A DNA stretch of 64,000 nt from Cavia porcellus (GCF_034190915.1 NW_026947502.1:7238785-7302784); one strand, 5' to 3'. Positions 32,471 through 44,564 are shown, numbered from the stretch's first letter. The notes: generated by a model from the letters alone, not told the origin. Numbers and translations: made by a program.

Positions 32471-34944
32471 GATTGGGGGTATTTTTTAAAAGAACAGTAT
32501 GAGTTTAATTTGTTTGACAGATTTTCCTTTCCTAGACCTCAAGAGACTTAATGCACGTGGGAATCCCAAAAGGCAAGATGTTATGTGTAATGTCTCTTTC
32601 CCTATTCCTACTTCTTTTAGTCATCTCCTAACCTACTTTGTTCCCTAACTTCTTTTTTCCCCTTCTAATTCTCTTAAGCCCATAACATGCAGCCCATCTG
32701 TCCCTGAATTTATCCCTGAGTTTATCTATAACTCCCTTTTTAGTCCTGTCATTAAAAAATATTTATATAGACCACTTACAGTTTTCAAATATTTCCTCCA
32801 CTGCACTAGCCAATAATCTGCTCTCTGGGTATCCAGAAAAGAGATGATCTCTCGCATATTCTCCCAGGGTATCTGCCCTGTGCTAGGAGGTTCTATTTTC
32901 TTCCCTTGTATGAAGCTATAGAATTGAATTAAGTAACTTGTAACACTCATTTCCAAGCTAATAGTCTTTGAGTACTTAAGAGGATATATTTATTTAGCAC
33001 GTTAGGGTTTTCTGGCTTCCTACCTCTCTTCTAGGCTTGAGGAAGAAAATGTTTTATCACATTTCTGACTAGTATGCTTGGAGAGTCAGGAAATTTCAAG
33101 TCCTGATTTTGCTGCTACCCGACTTTGGGACATTTTCTTTACTGTCCTGTGTATCAGTTTTCCAGCTTCACAGTAAGACAGTCTGTTTATATCTATCCTT
33201 ATTACAAGGAAAACTTTAGGGATGAATGTGGGTTTTGACCTGGTTTCATCCCAAGGGTATAATAAAAATCAGATGGCAAACAGATGTGAAAGTGCTCTTA
33301 TCTGTACAGAAGGGTTTCAGAACCTTGGCACCATTGCCATTTTGGGGAAGATAATTCTTTGTTGGAGGCCGGCCTGGGTAGTATTTGAAATTTAGCAGCA
33401 TCCTTAGCCTTTTCTAGCTATGTGCCAGCAATCTCATCTCTCACTCCAGGTGTGACAACTACAAATGTCTCAAGATCTTGCCAAATGTTCCCCTGAGAGG
33501 CAAAATCAGCCCTGGTTGCAACCACTCATGTAGAACCATATATGTATATATATAGACTTCCAGCTTTATTAATTTTATAATTACCTTGAGAAGGAACAGA
33601 TAAAAACAGAAGAAAAAGTCATATAAGTGGAATTCCAGAGGGTGCCAGAGACAATGACTCCAGTGAGGAACAGAAGATGATACAGGAGTGAGGAGACTGC
33701 CAAATTCAGCATCATTTCTGGGCAGTTCCTCTTCCTGTGGGAACAATCTGTAGCCTCCACGAAGATGGAGAGATCAGTCTTGTTGAGGAACCTTTCCCCC
33801 ACAATGCAGGAGAATAGAAGTTGATAGTTCTTGCCAACTTCTAGTTATAAATGCTGAAAGAGACATGAAGGACATGGCTTAGTCACAAGGTTGGAGATAT
33901 AAAGAATCCCATGGGTGAGAGCCTTTAGCCAAATCTGCCATGCAATTGCTATACTAATCTGTGTAGTATTTTTAATTTGTGTCTGTCTGTTTCTGTATCC
34001 CTCTGATTCCAGAAAATCTAGTGTCTTAGCAATGTAGCAATGGTGAGCAAGACTAATCATTGCATCACACAGGGTTCTATTGTGGTTTATGGACCTCTTG
34101 TAGGATAATAGTGAACTCATGCACCCTTGTTGTCTCATTACATAGGCAAAACTGCTGAGAATGGGAGGGGCTTTAAATTTAGTTCTTCCTGACTCCAGAG
34201 CCTGCGTGGTAGTCTGCAATTCCAAGTGTCACATTTCTACAGCAAAGAACTTAACACACATCATGGCCTGCTGGGTGGTTGTTGGTCTCTTTCTCATCTG
34301 ATGGACTCTGAACAACTTGAAATCAAGGGCTATGTTGCATATGCATTGTGTTTTAGTGAAGCCACTATCTCTGGATCTTCAGTCATGGAATTTTATATCC
34401 CAGCTGCAGTGGGGCTGCAGGAGGATAAGGAAAGAGCTTGAATATGTCAGAAATGCCTATCATTCCAGCAGCACATGATGAAAAACTACTCATAGGTATG
34501 TAACGTAGGAGCAAGTGGAAACTAAGAAATCGTCTTTTACAATGCCAGGGATTTCAGTATGTCAAAAGGAAAGCATGAAAAGTTTAGCTTCTGCTTGCTG
34601 CCCGCCCAGTGTGTCAGCAGAAGATAGATGAGTGTTGTGATTGGACTCTGGGTTTGGGGCCAGTGTCTTCCCCTTCCATCAGTGAGAGACTATGTAGGGT
34701 TCCAGGTAGAGCACAGCTCCTAGAGTCATGTGATGCAAATCATGACCTGACACCAGAAAAAAGATGCTTAACCTCTGTGACCTTCATGCTCCATACCTGC
34801 AAATGGAGATATGAATAGTCCTCAGTGCAAAAGGTGATAGGAAATATTAAAAAGATGACAGAAGCCTTGCCTGTTGCATGATGAGGAATTAAAAATGTCA
34901 GGAGCTATTATTTTAATGAAGATTTCAAGACATTTTCTTTTATT
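32471..34944. other. No gene; MIR remnants within
   Basis: Sense MIR remnants are suggested at 33060-33240 (TCAAGTCCTGATTTTGCTGC, GTATCAGTTTTCCAGC) and more clearly at 34690-34850 (GGTAGAGCACAGCTCCTAGAG, ACCTCTGTGACCTTCATG, GGAGATATGAATAGTCC). Frames at 33459-33802 and 33845-34225 (minus, up to 126 codons) have no recognisable domain. Confidence 0.45.
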
Positions 34945-35365
34945 TTTAAAAATTTTATCTTAGAATAAACTCAAGCAAAATAAAACAAAATAAAACCAAT
35001 GAAAAGAAGACAGTGTAATTGACATGGAATTTCAAAACAAGACAATAGGAAATCAACAATGGTTACTGTAATGCTTCTTGTTGTCTTCAAAATAGCTGCT
35101 GATATCTTCAAATATAGTAAAAGCAAACAAAACAGAACAGAATAGAACCAATAAAAACAAAGCAATGAATGCAATACAGGCCTTCAAAACAAGATAATAG
35201 TAAATCCTATCATATATCTTGTTATCTTTGAAATAGCTGCCCATACATCGGATATAACAAAATAAAACAAGACAAAACAGAATAAAACCCAACCAAACAA
35301 AACCATAAGAATGATATAGGATTTCAAAACAGGACAGTATAGAGTTAACAATGGCCACCACCTTC
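34945..35365 (+). repeat. A-rich element with about three 140-150 bp tandem units
   Basis: TTCAAAAC anchors recur at 35031, 35183 and 35322, giving periods of 152 and 139 bp. Each unit has an A-rich AAAACAAAAT-type segment, the TTCAAAACA(A/G)GA core and a CTTTGAAATAGCTGC-like tail. The block is entered through the same T/A-rich head as at 31555 and 37690. Minus frames (34971-35361) encode repetitive phenylalanine-, leucine- and cysteine-rich peptides that mirror the repeat. They are not genes. Confidence 0.75.
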
Positions 35366-35789
35366 AGAAGGAGAAACCCCAGAGATGCTACATTGCATAT
35401 TGCTCTCCTCTGAATAGATGCTTAGACCACTGGGCATTAGACCTGCAAAATTAGTGAAGCACTAAATGCTACAACCACTACAAATTGTATTTTACTTCAT
35501 AACGATCATCACAGCCTGTGTTTCTCTGGATCAGTCAGTTGCTTATTAGGGAGGCGGGAGGGATGTTGGCCCTTCTTGTCTCCCTGCCTGCATGCCGGCA
35601 GGGACTGGCATCTGGCTCTCCCCGAGTCAGCCTGCACTCACAGGAAGTCTTAGCTTCTTGTTAAGACATATCTGCTTGATAGATGTTTTTGTATTTTTTT
35701 GTTAGAACATGTGTTTTAAAAGTTTATGTGAATAAACTTTACTTTTTAAAATATAATTTTAATGAATTTTGTTAAATGCATGCACTCCT
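35366..35789. other. No gene; unclassified
   Basis: A G+C-richer patch (35550-35640) lies between the tandem repeat and the L1 to its right. No domain or repeat was recognised. Confidence 0.4.
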
Positions 35790-36900
35790 ACAATCATAAC
35801 CACATTTAAACTACAGATGAGTTCTAGTCAACTTACTCCCAGATGTATCTAGCAATTACTGATCTGTGTTTTGTTCTTATAATTTCCCTCTTTTCTGAAT
35901 GCCATTTCAATGGAACTATTTGAGAGTATTATCTTTTGCTTAATATGATATGTGAAATTCACTCACATTGATGTGTGTGTGTGCATGTGAATTAGCAGTT
36001 CTTTCCTCGTTTAGTGGTGAACAGTATTTCATGGCGCAGATACCAAAACAGTTTGTTTATCCAGTAGTTGGAGGATATTTGTATTGTTTTCAGTGTGGGA
36101 CAATTATGAGTAAATCTCAATACACTTTTGTGAGTAGACTTTTGGGTGACTATAGGGATCATTCACTTAGTTATATATCTAAGAGTATGATTGTTGCTTC
36201 ATGTGATGTGTGCTTATCTTTATAAGGAAATGGCAAGCTTGTTTCCAAGTTGATTGCAACATTTTACAGTTCTGTTCACAATGTATGAGAACTGCAGTTT
36301 CTCTGCGTTCTCACTAGCACCTTGCATAAGGGATCTTTTTAAATATAGCCACTCAAACGGGTGTGTGAGTGTGACCTCACTGTAGTTTTAATTTGTATTT
36401 GTCTAAGGACTAAGGCTGTTGAACATCTTTTCATGTGCTTATTGGGCACCAGTCTAACTCTGGTGAAGTATATGTTCAAATGTTTTGCCCATTTTTTAAA
36501 CATTGGGTTAGTCATTTAATTAGATCAAATTTTGAGAATGTTTTTATGTATTCTGAATACAAGTACTTTGTCTAATGTGTTTTGCTACCATTTTATCCCA
36601 CTTTGTGGTTTATCTCTTTGTTCTCTGAGCTGTGTCTTTTGTAAAGTAGAAGTTTTGAACTTCGGTGAAGTTCAGATTTTCAAGCATTGTTTCCTATAGA
36701 TCATGCTTCAGGTGATGTGTCTAAGAAATCTTTCCTAACCTAAAATCATAGAGATTTTACTCTATATGTTGCCTTCTAACTTATACCTTCAAGTTTAACA
36801 TTTAGGTGTATTTCCATTTCAAGTAAATTTTTGTCAAAAATATGAGGTATGAGCTGAGGATTTTTTTCTGCTATCTGGTTATCCAGTATGCTGATATAAT
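35790..36900 (-). mobile_element. Old L1M fragment, antisense 3' part
   Basis: Running along the plus strand: TTTCCTCGTTTAGTGGTGAAC near 36005, ATTTGTATTGTTTTCAGTGTG, CTAAGAGTATGATTGTTGC, GTTGAACATCTTTTCATGTGC near 36420, CATTGGGTTAGTCATTTAATT, TCTGAATACAAGTACTTTGTC, and near 36890 a GGTTATCCAGT block. This is the antisense L1M 3' UTR and ORF2 end, in good order and largely continuous. Confidence 0.85.
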
Positions 36901-37689
36901 GGGCATCATTTATTTTCATAATGTTTACAATATAAAGAATGTAATGCTAGCTACAATGGGTGTTGATGTGGGGGATGATATGTCACTCACCAATATTTTA
37001 AGAGCATTAATGATTTCTGCTACTATGATTGTGCTTATAATTATGATTACCCATTTATCTGTACATGGTCTTTCCCTCAGCAATTGATATGCATGTTTAA
37101 CAGTCACTGGAGTAGGTGAAGAATTGCCAACATTATTGCTATGTCCTCAAGCTTCCTAGGCTAATTAAGGAGAGTAATTATAGTGGGGCATGCATTTATA
37201 ATGATGATAGCCCAGGTGCAGTATCTGTCAGTCTGAAAGACTTAATTTCTTCTAAGAAGGGGAGAAATATGAAATATGACCAAGTGAGTCCTCTTAATTT
37301 TGTAGTTCACTTAGATCCTAGAGACAAAATGATTAGGTTAAATTGACCCCACACCATACCTAGAAACTTGGAAATCGTGAGCAGTTTTCTAGTGAACCAG
37401 GTACTCAGTGGCATGGAGAGTTCCAGGAAGAAACTATGCCCCATCTCAATATTTCTCTTTTGTCAACAATAAATTGTTTGTTTGAACATCTATACACATA
37501 TCTTGTTCAAAGATAATTTAGAAAACCTGCTTGAAATCTTCAGGATGGAATCCTATCAATTTTTTCCCCACATATGGAGTAGTAGAAAACACATGGGAAT
37601 GAGTCCATGGTCTTTCTATGTGGCCTTTACTATCAGGTTTTGCATTTCTCTGTTTGGTTTTGTATGTTTCTATTTTTGCAATTGTTGTC
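36901..37689. other. AT-rich, no gene recognised
   Basis: Overlapping frames at 36842-37087 (plus) and 36925-37107 (minus) encode isoleucine- and methionine-rich peptides without a known domain. Frames at 37116-37346 and 37482-37766 are likewise unassigned. Confidence 0.4.
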
Positions 37690-37830
37690 AGCTTTTTAAA
37701 AATTTAATTTTATTTTTTTATTTAAAAGGAAAAAGAAAAAAAGCAGAACAAAACAAAACAGTGTAAGGGTACAAGTAATTCAGAACTACAAAAAAAAAAA
37801 AAACACACACACACAAAAAACAAAACAGTA
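37690..37830 (+). repeat. A-rich element family, short copy
   Basis: The head CTTTTTAAAAATTTAATTTTA is followed by AAAGGAAAAAGAAAAAAAGC, then CAGTGTAAGGGTACAAGTAA and a poly(A)/(CA) stretch (37789-37815). The segment 37750-37790 is nearly identical, in reverse complement, to about 42484-42522, tying this copy to the antisense block at 42 kb. Confidence 0.65.
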
Positions 37831-38761
37831 AGCTATCACCAGCTAATAGTGTTATCAGCTTTTAACGTGCCTCTGTCCAGTATGTTTCCCTGTGATAGGT
37901 CCTCTACCCTTTGTTCATTTCTGTTTCTAATCTGCTATGGTTTGGTAAACAATGCAGTTATGTTCATTAGGATTGTTTGTCAAAGAAGAACAGGATCTGG
38001 GGAAGCAGAAATTTGCTTTCTCAGAAGACATCCTTCATGCTTAAAAGGTTTTGTATGTTGGAATGTCTAACTGTGGGTAATATTAATAGCTCAGTTTATC
38101 TTAGAAATATATTCAATTAAATGAGATGATTAATACACACCAGAAGGGAAGACAGCCAGTTAAAAATACAGTATGTTTGCATGGTCTTTTCTCTTTTTAC
38201 AGTGCTTTATTTTGCCTTCCTTCAGCCTCTCTAAATCAGAGTGGAGAGAGAAAACACAGATAATAGGAGGAAACTCAGGCCCAGAGAGGAAGTGATTTAC
38301 CATATCACTTGACAAATTGTTGACATTGTTATGGCCATAATACGAGTTTCCTACCTCTCAGAGTGAAGAGTTTAGAATAGGATAAATAAAGAGAACTGAA
38401 CTCAGGAGGCAGACTTCCACATTAGCCCATATTGGTGAAGTAGTGGAGGAAATCTCAAGTGTTGGAGGGAAAACCTAACTTCTTTTTAAGGAAATACTAG
38501 TTTCTAGATGTGCCCTTGACCCCTTGGATATTTGACAGTCTTATTTTTTTTTGAGTAAATTCAGCAGTGCCTGCTGGAGGAGGAAGTTGGTGAAATGTTG
38601 ACAGGAAGGTGGAGAAAGTGTCTGACCACCAGAGCTCCCACACTAGGTCGTCACATCTGAGAAGGCGTGGCAACGTGTCACTGATTTGACATTCATTTTA
38701 TCCTTTCCTGTGTCAATACACATTTAATTGGTCACAGGTGTACCATGCTAGGCTCTCAGGA
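37831..38761. other. No gene or clear repeat
   Basis: One frame of 73 codons (37849-38070) shows no domain. The remainder is unremarkable low-copy sequence. Confidence 0.4.
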
Positions 38762-38945
38762 CAGTGATGGTGAACCTTTTTGAGATGAGTACCAGCGTTG
38801 CAAACCAACACTCACTGATCAAAAGTGCCAGCATGAAAATGAAGCCTGAATACTGAGGTTTTAGTTTAGAAAAAAACAACTCATTTGCTAATATCTTCTG
38901 TTGTAAAAGAAAAACAATATGCATGCCCAAAGTTCACCACCAATG
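38762..38945. mobile_element. hAT-like MITE, 184 bp
   Basis: The left end CAGTGATGGTGAAC and the reverse complement of the right end, CATTGGTGGTGAAC, agree at 12 of 14 positions, so the element has terminal inverted repeats. Flanking octamers (TCTCAGGA left, TCTTAGAG right) agree at 5 of 8, compatible with an eroded hAT-type 8 bp duplication. The interior AAGCCTGAATACTGAGGTT and TTTAGTTTAGAAAAAA match my memory of hAT MITEs shared between distant vertebrates. No transposase is encoded. Confidence 0.7.
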
Positions 38946-38984
38946 TCTTAGAGTCTCAAAATCAACAAAACAAGCTGCCTACCT

Positions 38985-39137
38985 TGTGGAATAGGAGGGT
39001 GATGCAAATGTCCCAAAATTAGATTCTGGAGTTTGTTCTATACCTGTAACTATCCTAAATTCATTAAATTTGTACACTTGAAATGAGTAAACTTTATAAT
39101 ATGTAAATTATATCTTAATACAGCATTTTAAGAAGTC
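38985..39137 (+). mobile_element. L1M 3' end, sense
   Basis: GTTCTATACCTGTAACTATCC, then AAATTTGTACACTTGAAATG, GTAAACTTTATAATATGTAAA and TTATATCTTAATACAGC are the final approximately 130 bp of an L1M 3' UTR, where the consensus reads GTACACTTTAAATGGGTGAA and ATATCTCAATAAAGC. Confidence 0.75.
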
Positions 39138-41466
39138 AGTTATAACACAGCGTGATTAGTCCCTCCATAAAGGTAAATTTGGAGTGGTATGGTAATTTTA
39201 GTATCATATAAAAGTTTCAGGACACTGAGAGCCTCTGAAAGGAAGGCAACGTGGGCAGAAACCTGAAGATGAACAAGGGTTACCTGGGCAAAGAGTGGAG
39301 AAAGATTAAACTGGGCAACAAGAAGAACAGATACAAATATCTAGCTGTGAAAACGTGCAGGCTCTGTGTGCTGGAGGAGGTAGTTTTGCTTTCCTACAAC
39401 TCAGCTCATAAGGGAAAATGACCAGAAAGAAGACTGAGGTGAGATGTAGACATCAGGTTCAGGACCCCATATATCATGAAGGAAAAGGCATTTGGGAACC
39501 ATCCTCAAGGGAATGTGGAACAGTCTAAAGTCTCAAAAGGTGTGAATGTTATGACCAAGTTTGTACTTTGGAAGACTGATGTGACTGTAGGAAGGATGCT
39601 TGCTTAGAAGGGGAAGTCTCGAAGTAAGGAGTTAGGTTGATTCAGGAAACTCACAATGGATTTCAATTATATGTAGATGAATTAGAGAAGGTAAAATTAG
39701 CAAGAAAAATTCAGCCCAGGAGGTGAGAAATTTGGGGATGTTGAGGAAGATTCTTGGCTTTGTGCTAGTGCGACTATGTAGTTGGACGTGCTGCTCAGTA
39801 AGAGAATGAGTGTCAGCTGTAGATCAAACTCAGAGAAAGGGTGATGTTGTGAATTCAGATTTTGGCGATTTTAAGCCTTTGTAGGGCGTTTCAAGTGTAC
39901 AGTAAGCAGTTGAATAGAGAGGCTTGAGGCTCAAAAGATAAAGGTTGAAGCTAGAGATTCAGATGTTGGTGGCCAGCCAAACAGATATGTTCACAGAAAT
40001 CGTGTGATTGAATGAGGTCTCTCTCAGAAAGAGACTGTAACAACAAGAGGAGAGAACAAGGATGAAACCCCATAGAAATCAATATTCATCGGACAGAGGA
40101 GGGGCAGACTTCGAGGGCGATTTAGAAGGAATTGATGGATGAGTGCAAGGCAAACAAGGGGCGATAGCGTCATGGAACTAAAGCAAAGGAAAGAGCACCG
40201 TTTCAAGGATGATCAGAGGTTGAATGCTATACAGAAATGACTGATCTTAGATCGAAAAATATTTATCCTTGGATTCAGTGACAAACAGCCATCATTGTCC
40301 TGGGAGGGAACAATTTTAATGAATAGATAAGACAGAAAACCCCATCGGAATGGGTAAAAGGTTGTGGGAAAGAATGGGAGGTGAGCAAGTGGAGATGTTA
40401 GAGAAGGGAGGAGTGAATTATCTGGTATATGAAGATGCAATTTTGTTTTTAAATAAGAGTAGTGAGACTTCAATATGTGTAACTGTGCTGGAGAGAGGCA
40501 GGGGTCACGATGAGAGAGGGATTTATCAGTAGAGGTGAAGGAGTGGATGCAATCCAAGGCTTCCACTGTCTGTGTGGCAGGTGGGTCAGCAACCTGCTTT
40601 GAATGATGTTCCGAGGAGTGGTGGAGTGGGGGGTTTTATGATTTCTGAGGAGGCTCAAAAATGATTTGGAGTATCCACTGTGTTAAATAGGAATGAGCAG
40701 TAAACAGGAGCCACAGGAGAATTGCCAGGCAACAAAGAGATGATAGATTTGTGTTGGTGTTAAACTGAATTTTTCCCACTAGGCAAAGCTGCATTAATGC
40801 AGGGAAAAGGCCTGTTGCGTTTACTGAGAGTCAGGGCTTTAACTGGGTGGGATAGTTTACAACCTTGACAGACAATCAAAGATTAAATGATGAATCACAG
40901 AATCACAGTCAGAAGTATATGGGGAACAATATAGGAAGAAACTTACAGAGATGAATCCTGGGGTCAGATATTTCACTATGGAGCAAGATGAGGATGTTAC
41001 AGGTGAGAGAGTTCTAAGGGGCAGTGGTGACAATGGCAAAGGGCACATGACTGAAGCAGGGGTAGAAGCAGAAGAGCAGGAAATACAAAAGCCCTCCACA
41101 GAGATGAGCTCGATGTGTCTCAGGGATGAAAAGGAAGACTGCATAAATGGCTGTGTAAATGGCAAGGAGAGTTTTGGGCTTGTTCGAGACAGGTGGGTTG
41201 GATCATTGAGGGCCTTAAATAGTTGTTCAGAGGATTTGAGGTTTTGTTACGAGTGCAGTGGGAAGCTGAAAGCGCATTCAAATGGGGAATGAGGTACTGA
41301 TTCTTGCTGATGTGGGGGAGCAGCGTATGGGCTAAGGGTGAAGAATGGAACTGTTAAGGAAGTGATTTAATATTTGAGGCAAATGAATGGTGGGTTGACT
41401 CAAGTTGTTAGCAGAGGAGATGCTGAGAGATGGTGCATCTAGGATGTATTCTGGAGGCAAATGGTA
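39138..41466 (-). mobile_element. Possible ancient L2-like repeat, antisense, patchy
   Basis: Purine-rich text with phrases such as TTGAGGGCCTTAAATAG, TTACGAGTGCAGTGGGAAGCTG (about 41210-41270), CAGTAAGCAGTTGAATAG (about 39900) and GAGGATGTTACAGG is the texture of an old dispersed repeat. It looks like the antisense counterpart of 27650-28225. Boundaries and continuity are uncertain. Frames at 40213-40566, 40857-41165 and 40951-41292 overlap on both strands and show no domain. Confidence 0.35.
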
Positions 41467-41870
41467 TGTTAGTTACTTTTCTCATATTGCTGAGACAAAA
41501 TATCTGACATGCAAAGTTAAAGGAGGAAAGGCTTATTTTACTCACAGTTTGTGGAGGTTTCAGTCTAAAATCAGCTGGATCCAAGGCAGAGTAGAATGGT
41601 AAGGGGCAATAATTCAAGGCTGCAGAAGACAGCAAAAGAAACAAGAGCAAAAAGGAGCGGGTGAGAACACCTTTTTTCTCCCTTGTACTGTAAGCAGGCC
41701 CTCGGGTGGGTGTAGCACTCTCACCATCTCCATGCCCTCTTCTTACACAGGCTGAGGATGTTTACAAAGCGAGAACCCTGGTCTCCTGATGAATCACTTC
41801 CTTAAGCTTCCAAACTTCTCAAGCTGACACAATGAATCAACCATTATAACATCCTAGGTGTAAACAGCTG
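41467..41870 (-). mobile_element. MaLR-type LTR, antisense
   Basis: It opens TGTTAGTTACTTTTCTCAT, then GCTGAGACAAAATATCTGAC, GGAGGAAAGGCTTATTTTACT and CACAGTTTGTGGAGGTTTCAG, the antisense 3' end of a MaLR LTR. GATGAATCACTTCCTTAAGC and CAATGAATCAACCATTATAAC belong to its middle. The far end is unclear. Confidence 0.7.
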
Positions 41871-41944
41871 CCCTACCACATGTCCGTTACACCCCAGGAT
41901 ACAGAAACACTGTCTCACTTAGTTAAGCTTCTAAATTTCTCTAA

Positions 41945-42556
41945 TAATATCTTCTTTTGAAGTCCTGTAATGTTTCCAATGTTTGGGTTTTATTGGTCTT
42001 GTTCTGTACTGTTTTGTTCAATTTTATTATACCTAATGATATAGGCAATTCTTTTTAAGGTAGCAGGAGGCATTATGGTAACCATTGTTGATTACCTTGT
42101 GTTCTGTTTTTACATCATGTATTATGTCCATCATTTGTTTTGACTACTGCTTTGTTTTGTCATATTTGGTTTTACTCTCTTCCAAAAAAAAAAAAAGTAG
42201 TAAGAACTATGGGAGTAGTAAAACCCAAAATATGTAAATGTTGTTGTAAAAAAGAGAGGAAAAAAAAGTGCTCTAAAGGATACAACTGCAAGTGTGTTTA
42301 GGTGTATTAAGATAGATGACCATATTACTAAGTTTTTGTTGGATCATTGAACACAACTGTTTGCAGTCTCACTGTTTGAATGACCACTTTGTATGCTTTA
42401 ATCCTGTAACTTGAACAACTATTTCTAAGATGACAATATGTAATCTATTAACTAGTGATTTCTTACTTTTTTTTTTTTTTTGAAATTCTGTATTACTTGT
42501 ACCCTTATACTGTTTTGGTTTTTTTTCCTTTAAATAAAAAAAATAAATTTCTCTAA
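41945..42556 (-). repeat. A-rich element family, antisense, two or more units
   Basis: T-rich on the plus strand. One unit spans about 41985-42180 (TTCTGTACTGTTTTGTTCAA, GGTAACCATTGTTGATTACC) and another about 42395-42545 (GAACAACTATTTCTAAGATG, TGAAATTCTGTATTACTTG, TATACTGTTTTGG). Both align with the reverse complement of the 35 kb tandem unit. The block ends TTTCCTTTAAATAAAAAAAAT, the reverse complement of the common head. The stretch between the units (42190-42390) is A-rich and less clear. Confidence 0.65.
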
Positions 42557-42649
42557 GTGACACAATGCATTGACTATTACAACTGGTAAACCCTGGGAGT
42601 GGATGAGATCAGGGGAATGAGAATGAGAGAGGACTGAAGACTTTTTGAC

Positions 42650-43028
42650 TTACAAAGTTAGTTGTGTTATCAAGCTTTTTGTTGATGTGACAAAATTACC
42701 TGATAATAACACCTTAAAAGAGGAAAGGTTTATTTTGATTCATAGTTTCAGAGGCCATAGTAACTGGCTCCATTGCTTTCAGGCCTGTGGTGAGGCAGAA
42801 ACAGCACAGTGGAAGGAAGTGGGGAGGAGGGGGAGCTGTTCACCTGTCAACTAGGAGGCAGAAAGCCAAAAGGGAGAGAGTTGAGGACCAGATGTGGTCC
42901 CCTGGGTCACACCCTATTACCCACCTCCATCAATGAGACTTCACATCTTATGACCCAGTCACCTTCTAAGACGCCCATATCCGAACATGAGACTAAGGGG
43001 GGACATTTTAGCCCTAAACCATACATGA
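42650..43028 (-). mobile_element. MaLR/MLT-like LTR, antisense
   Basis: GATGTGACAAAATTACCTGA, AAAGAGGAAAGGTTTATTTTG, ATTCATAGTTTCAGAGGCC, CAATGAGACTTCACATCTTATG, CCCAGTCACCTTCTAAGACG and CCCTAAACCATACATGACC are antisense MaLR blocks in order, running from its 3' end to its 5' end. Confidence 0.75.
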
Positions 43029-44194
43029 CCAGATAGTGATATTGAGGAGAGAGTGTGGTTCAGTCAGTGATTCTGGCTTAGACATGTTAAATCTGAGAAG
43101 CTCATTACTTCTCCATGCATCTGTGGTGTAGATTATCAAACAGTCACGTCTGGATTGCAAGGGAATAGTCAGAACTGGAAATACAGATTAAGGTGATCTG
43201 GAACGTCAGACAATGCTTGAAGTCTTGGCACTGGAGGGGGTCACATGGGGAGTGAGACGTGGGGAAATAGGAAGAGGTGTGAGGATGTACACGCTGCAGC
43301 AGTGAGAAACTACAAAAAGAAGATGATTCGGCAGACTATGAAAGAGCAGCGGGTGAATCAGGAAGAGAATTTGGTGTCTGAGAAGCCAAGAGAAAACAGT
43401 GTTTCACGTCTTTACCAATCACATTAATTGTTACTGCTCTCAGGTTGGCAGAGGGCCTTAGGGGTACAGGTTGAGCAGAAGGTTAGGGAAAGGAGTTTGG
43501 GCCCTCCTACCTCAGATATCCTTCCCTCTTTCATTCTTTGTGGGCCTCTTAGTAGCCAAGCCTGTTAAGAATAAAACACTTCTGTGTTTATCCCCATTAA
43601 GGAAAGAGTTCACCCTGTCTGAAGAAAGTCCTGTACTGTGTGAATACAAATGCAGGAAGGCAAAGCAGAATGTAATGTGTCACTGAAGAACTTCAGATGA
43701 AAGACCTTGAGGAATTTTGTGATATCTTTTTGACAGGGAAGTTAGAGAAGGCTTCAAAGAGGAGGTGGTATGTTGTACCCATGCCCATGTGTGTGTTCAC
43801 ACATGCACACGTCCGTCACACACATAAACATACACATCTATACTCATCACACAAAACTGGACCTTGACCCTAAGGAAAAAAAATATATTGAACAGGCTAA
43901 GGCACAGATAAGGCACAGAGGAAGCAGCCTGAGTTGGATGATCCTGATTAATGCAGTTTGGTTGGTTCACAAATTGTTTGGCTGATGGATTCTGTGATCC
44001 ACCTATGCCCAGAACTCACCAAGAGACAGTCAGTGCTCTGGTTCTTTGTCACAGAGGGAACTCAACAGAGCCAGAGACTCACAAGCTTAACTTTGGATTT
44101 CTAAACACCTCCACCACCATTGCTCCCTCTCCAATTTTTGATCCAAATTTCTTACAATCCTGGAAACTGCCCTTTCTCCCAAAAGGAGAGGTAG
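43029..44194. other. No gene recognised
   Basis: Plus frames at 43245-43427, 43471-43686 and 43770-44241 were examined. The last pair encodes ordinary-looking peptides but has no domain, no plausible paired splice sites and no start context. An ACACAC-rich patch lies near 43795-43850. Confidence 0.4.
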
Positions 44195-44420
44195 CAACAG
44201 AAATTGTACTGAAGCTCCAAATCCCCAATGGCCCAGCTTAATCAAATGGACATATTTCATTAAACAAAAGCCTCTGCCATCTGCTAGGCTGCAATTAGGA
44301 ATGCACGAGGAACATATTTCTCAATTATGTTGGAGGAGATTTCTAGGCTCAGAGGCCCTGGAAAACAGCCTTTCTTCAAGCCGTGCTCGACGGGGAGACC
44401 TGCCTCCAGCTCACCGTAGC
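44195..44420. promoter_or_regulatory. Candidate conserved noncoding segment
   Basis: This repeat-free stretch carries several homeodomain-like cores (CTTAATCAAATGG, TTTCATTAAAC, GCAATTAGGAATGC, CTCAATTATG) within 130 bp, followed by a G+C-richer part. The density of such cores and the absence of repeats suggest regulatory sequence. Without an alignment this remains a guess. Confidence 0.3.
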
Positions 44421-44564
44421 CCTCTTGTTCTTTCATGACTTTTCCCTGAGTCCCACCACCAGTGCTGTATTACTCTATTCCCTCTTGGGCTGAAATAAAT
44501 CTGGTCTAGCTTCCAAAACAAATATAGTACAAGCTGGTACAAAGTCATTGCATTTAGTGTGACA

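Noticed and set aside
34971..35361. Two minus frames encoding repeated Phe/Leu/Cys-rich peptides
   Set aside because: Their similarity comes from the 140-150 bp DNA tandem units in an A-rich non-coding repeat.
43951..44241. 96-codon plus frame with normal-looking amino acid composition
   Set aside because: No domain, no acceptor/donor pair of good quality and no supporting context.
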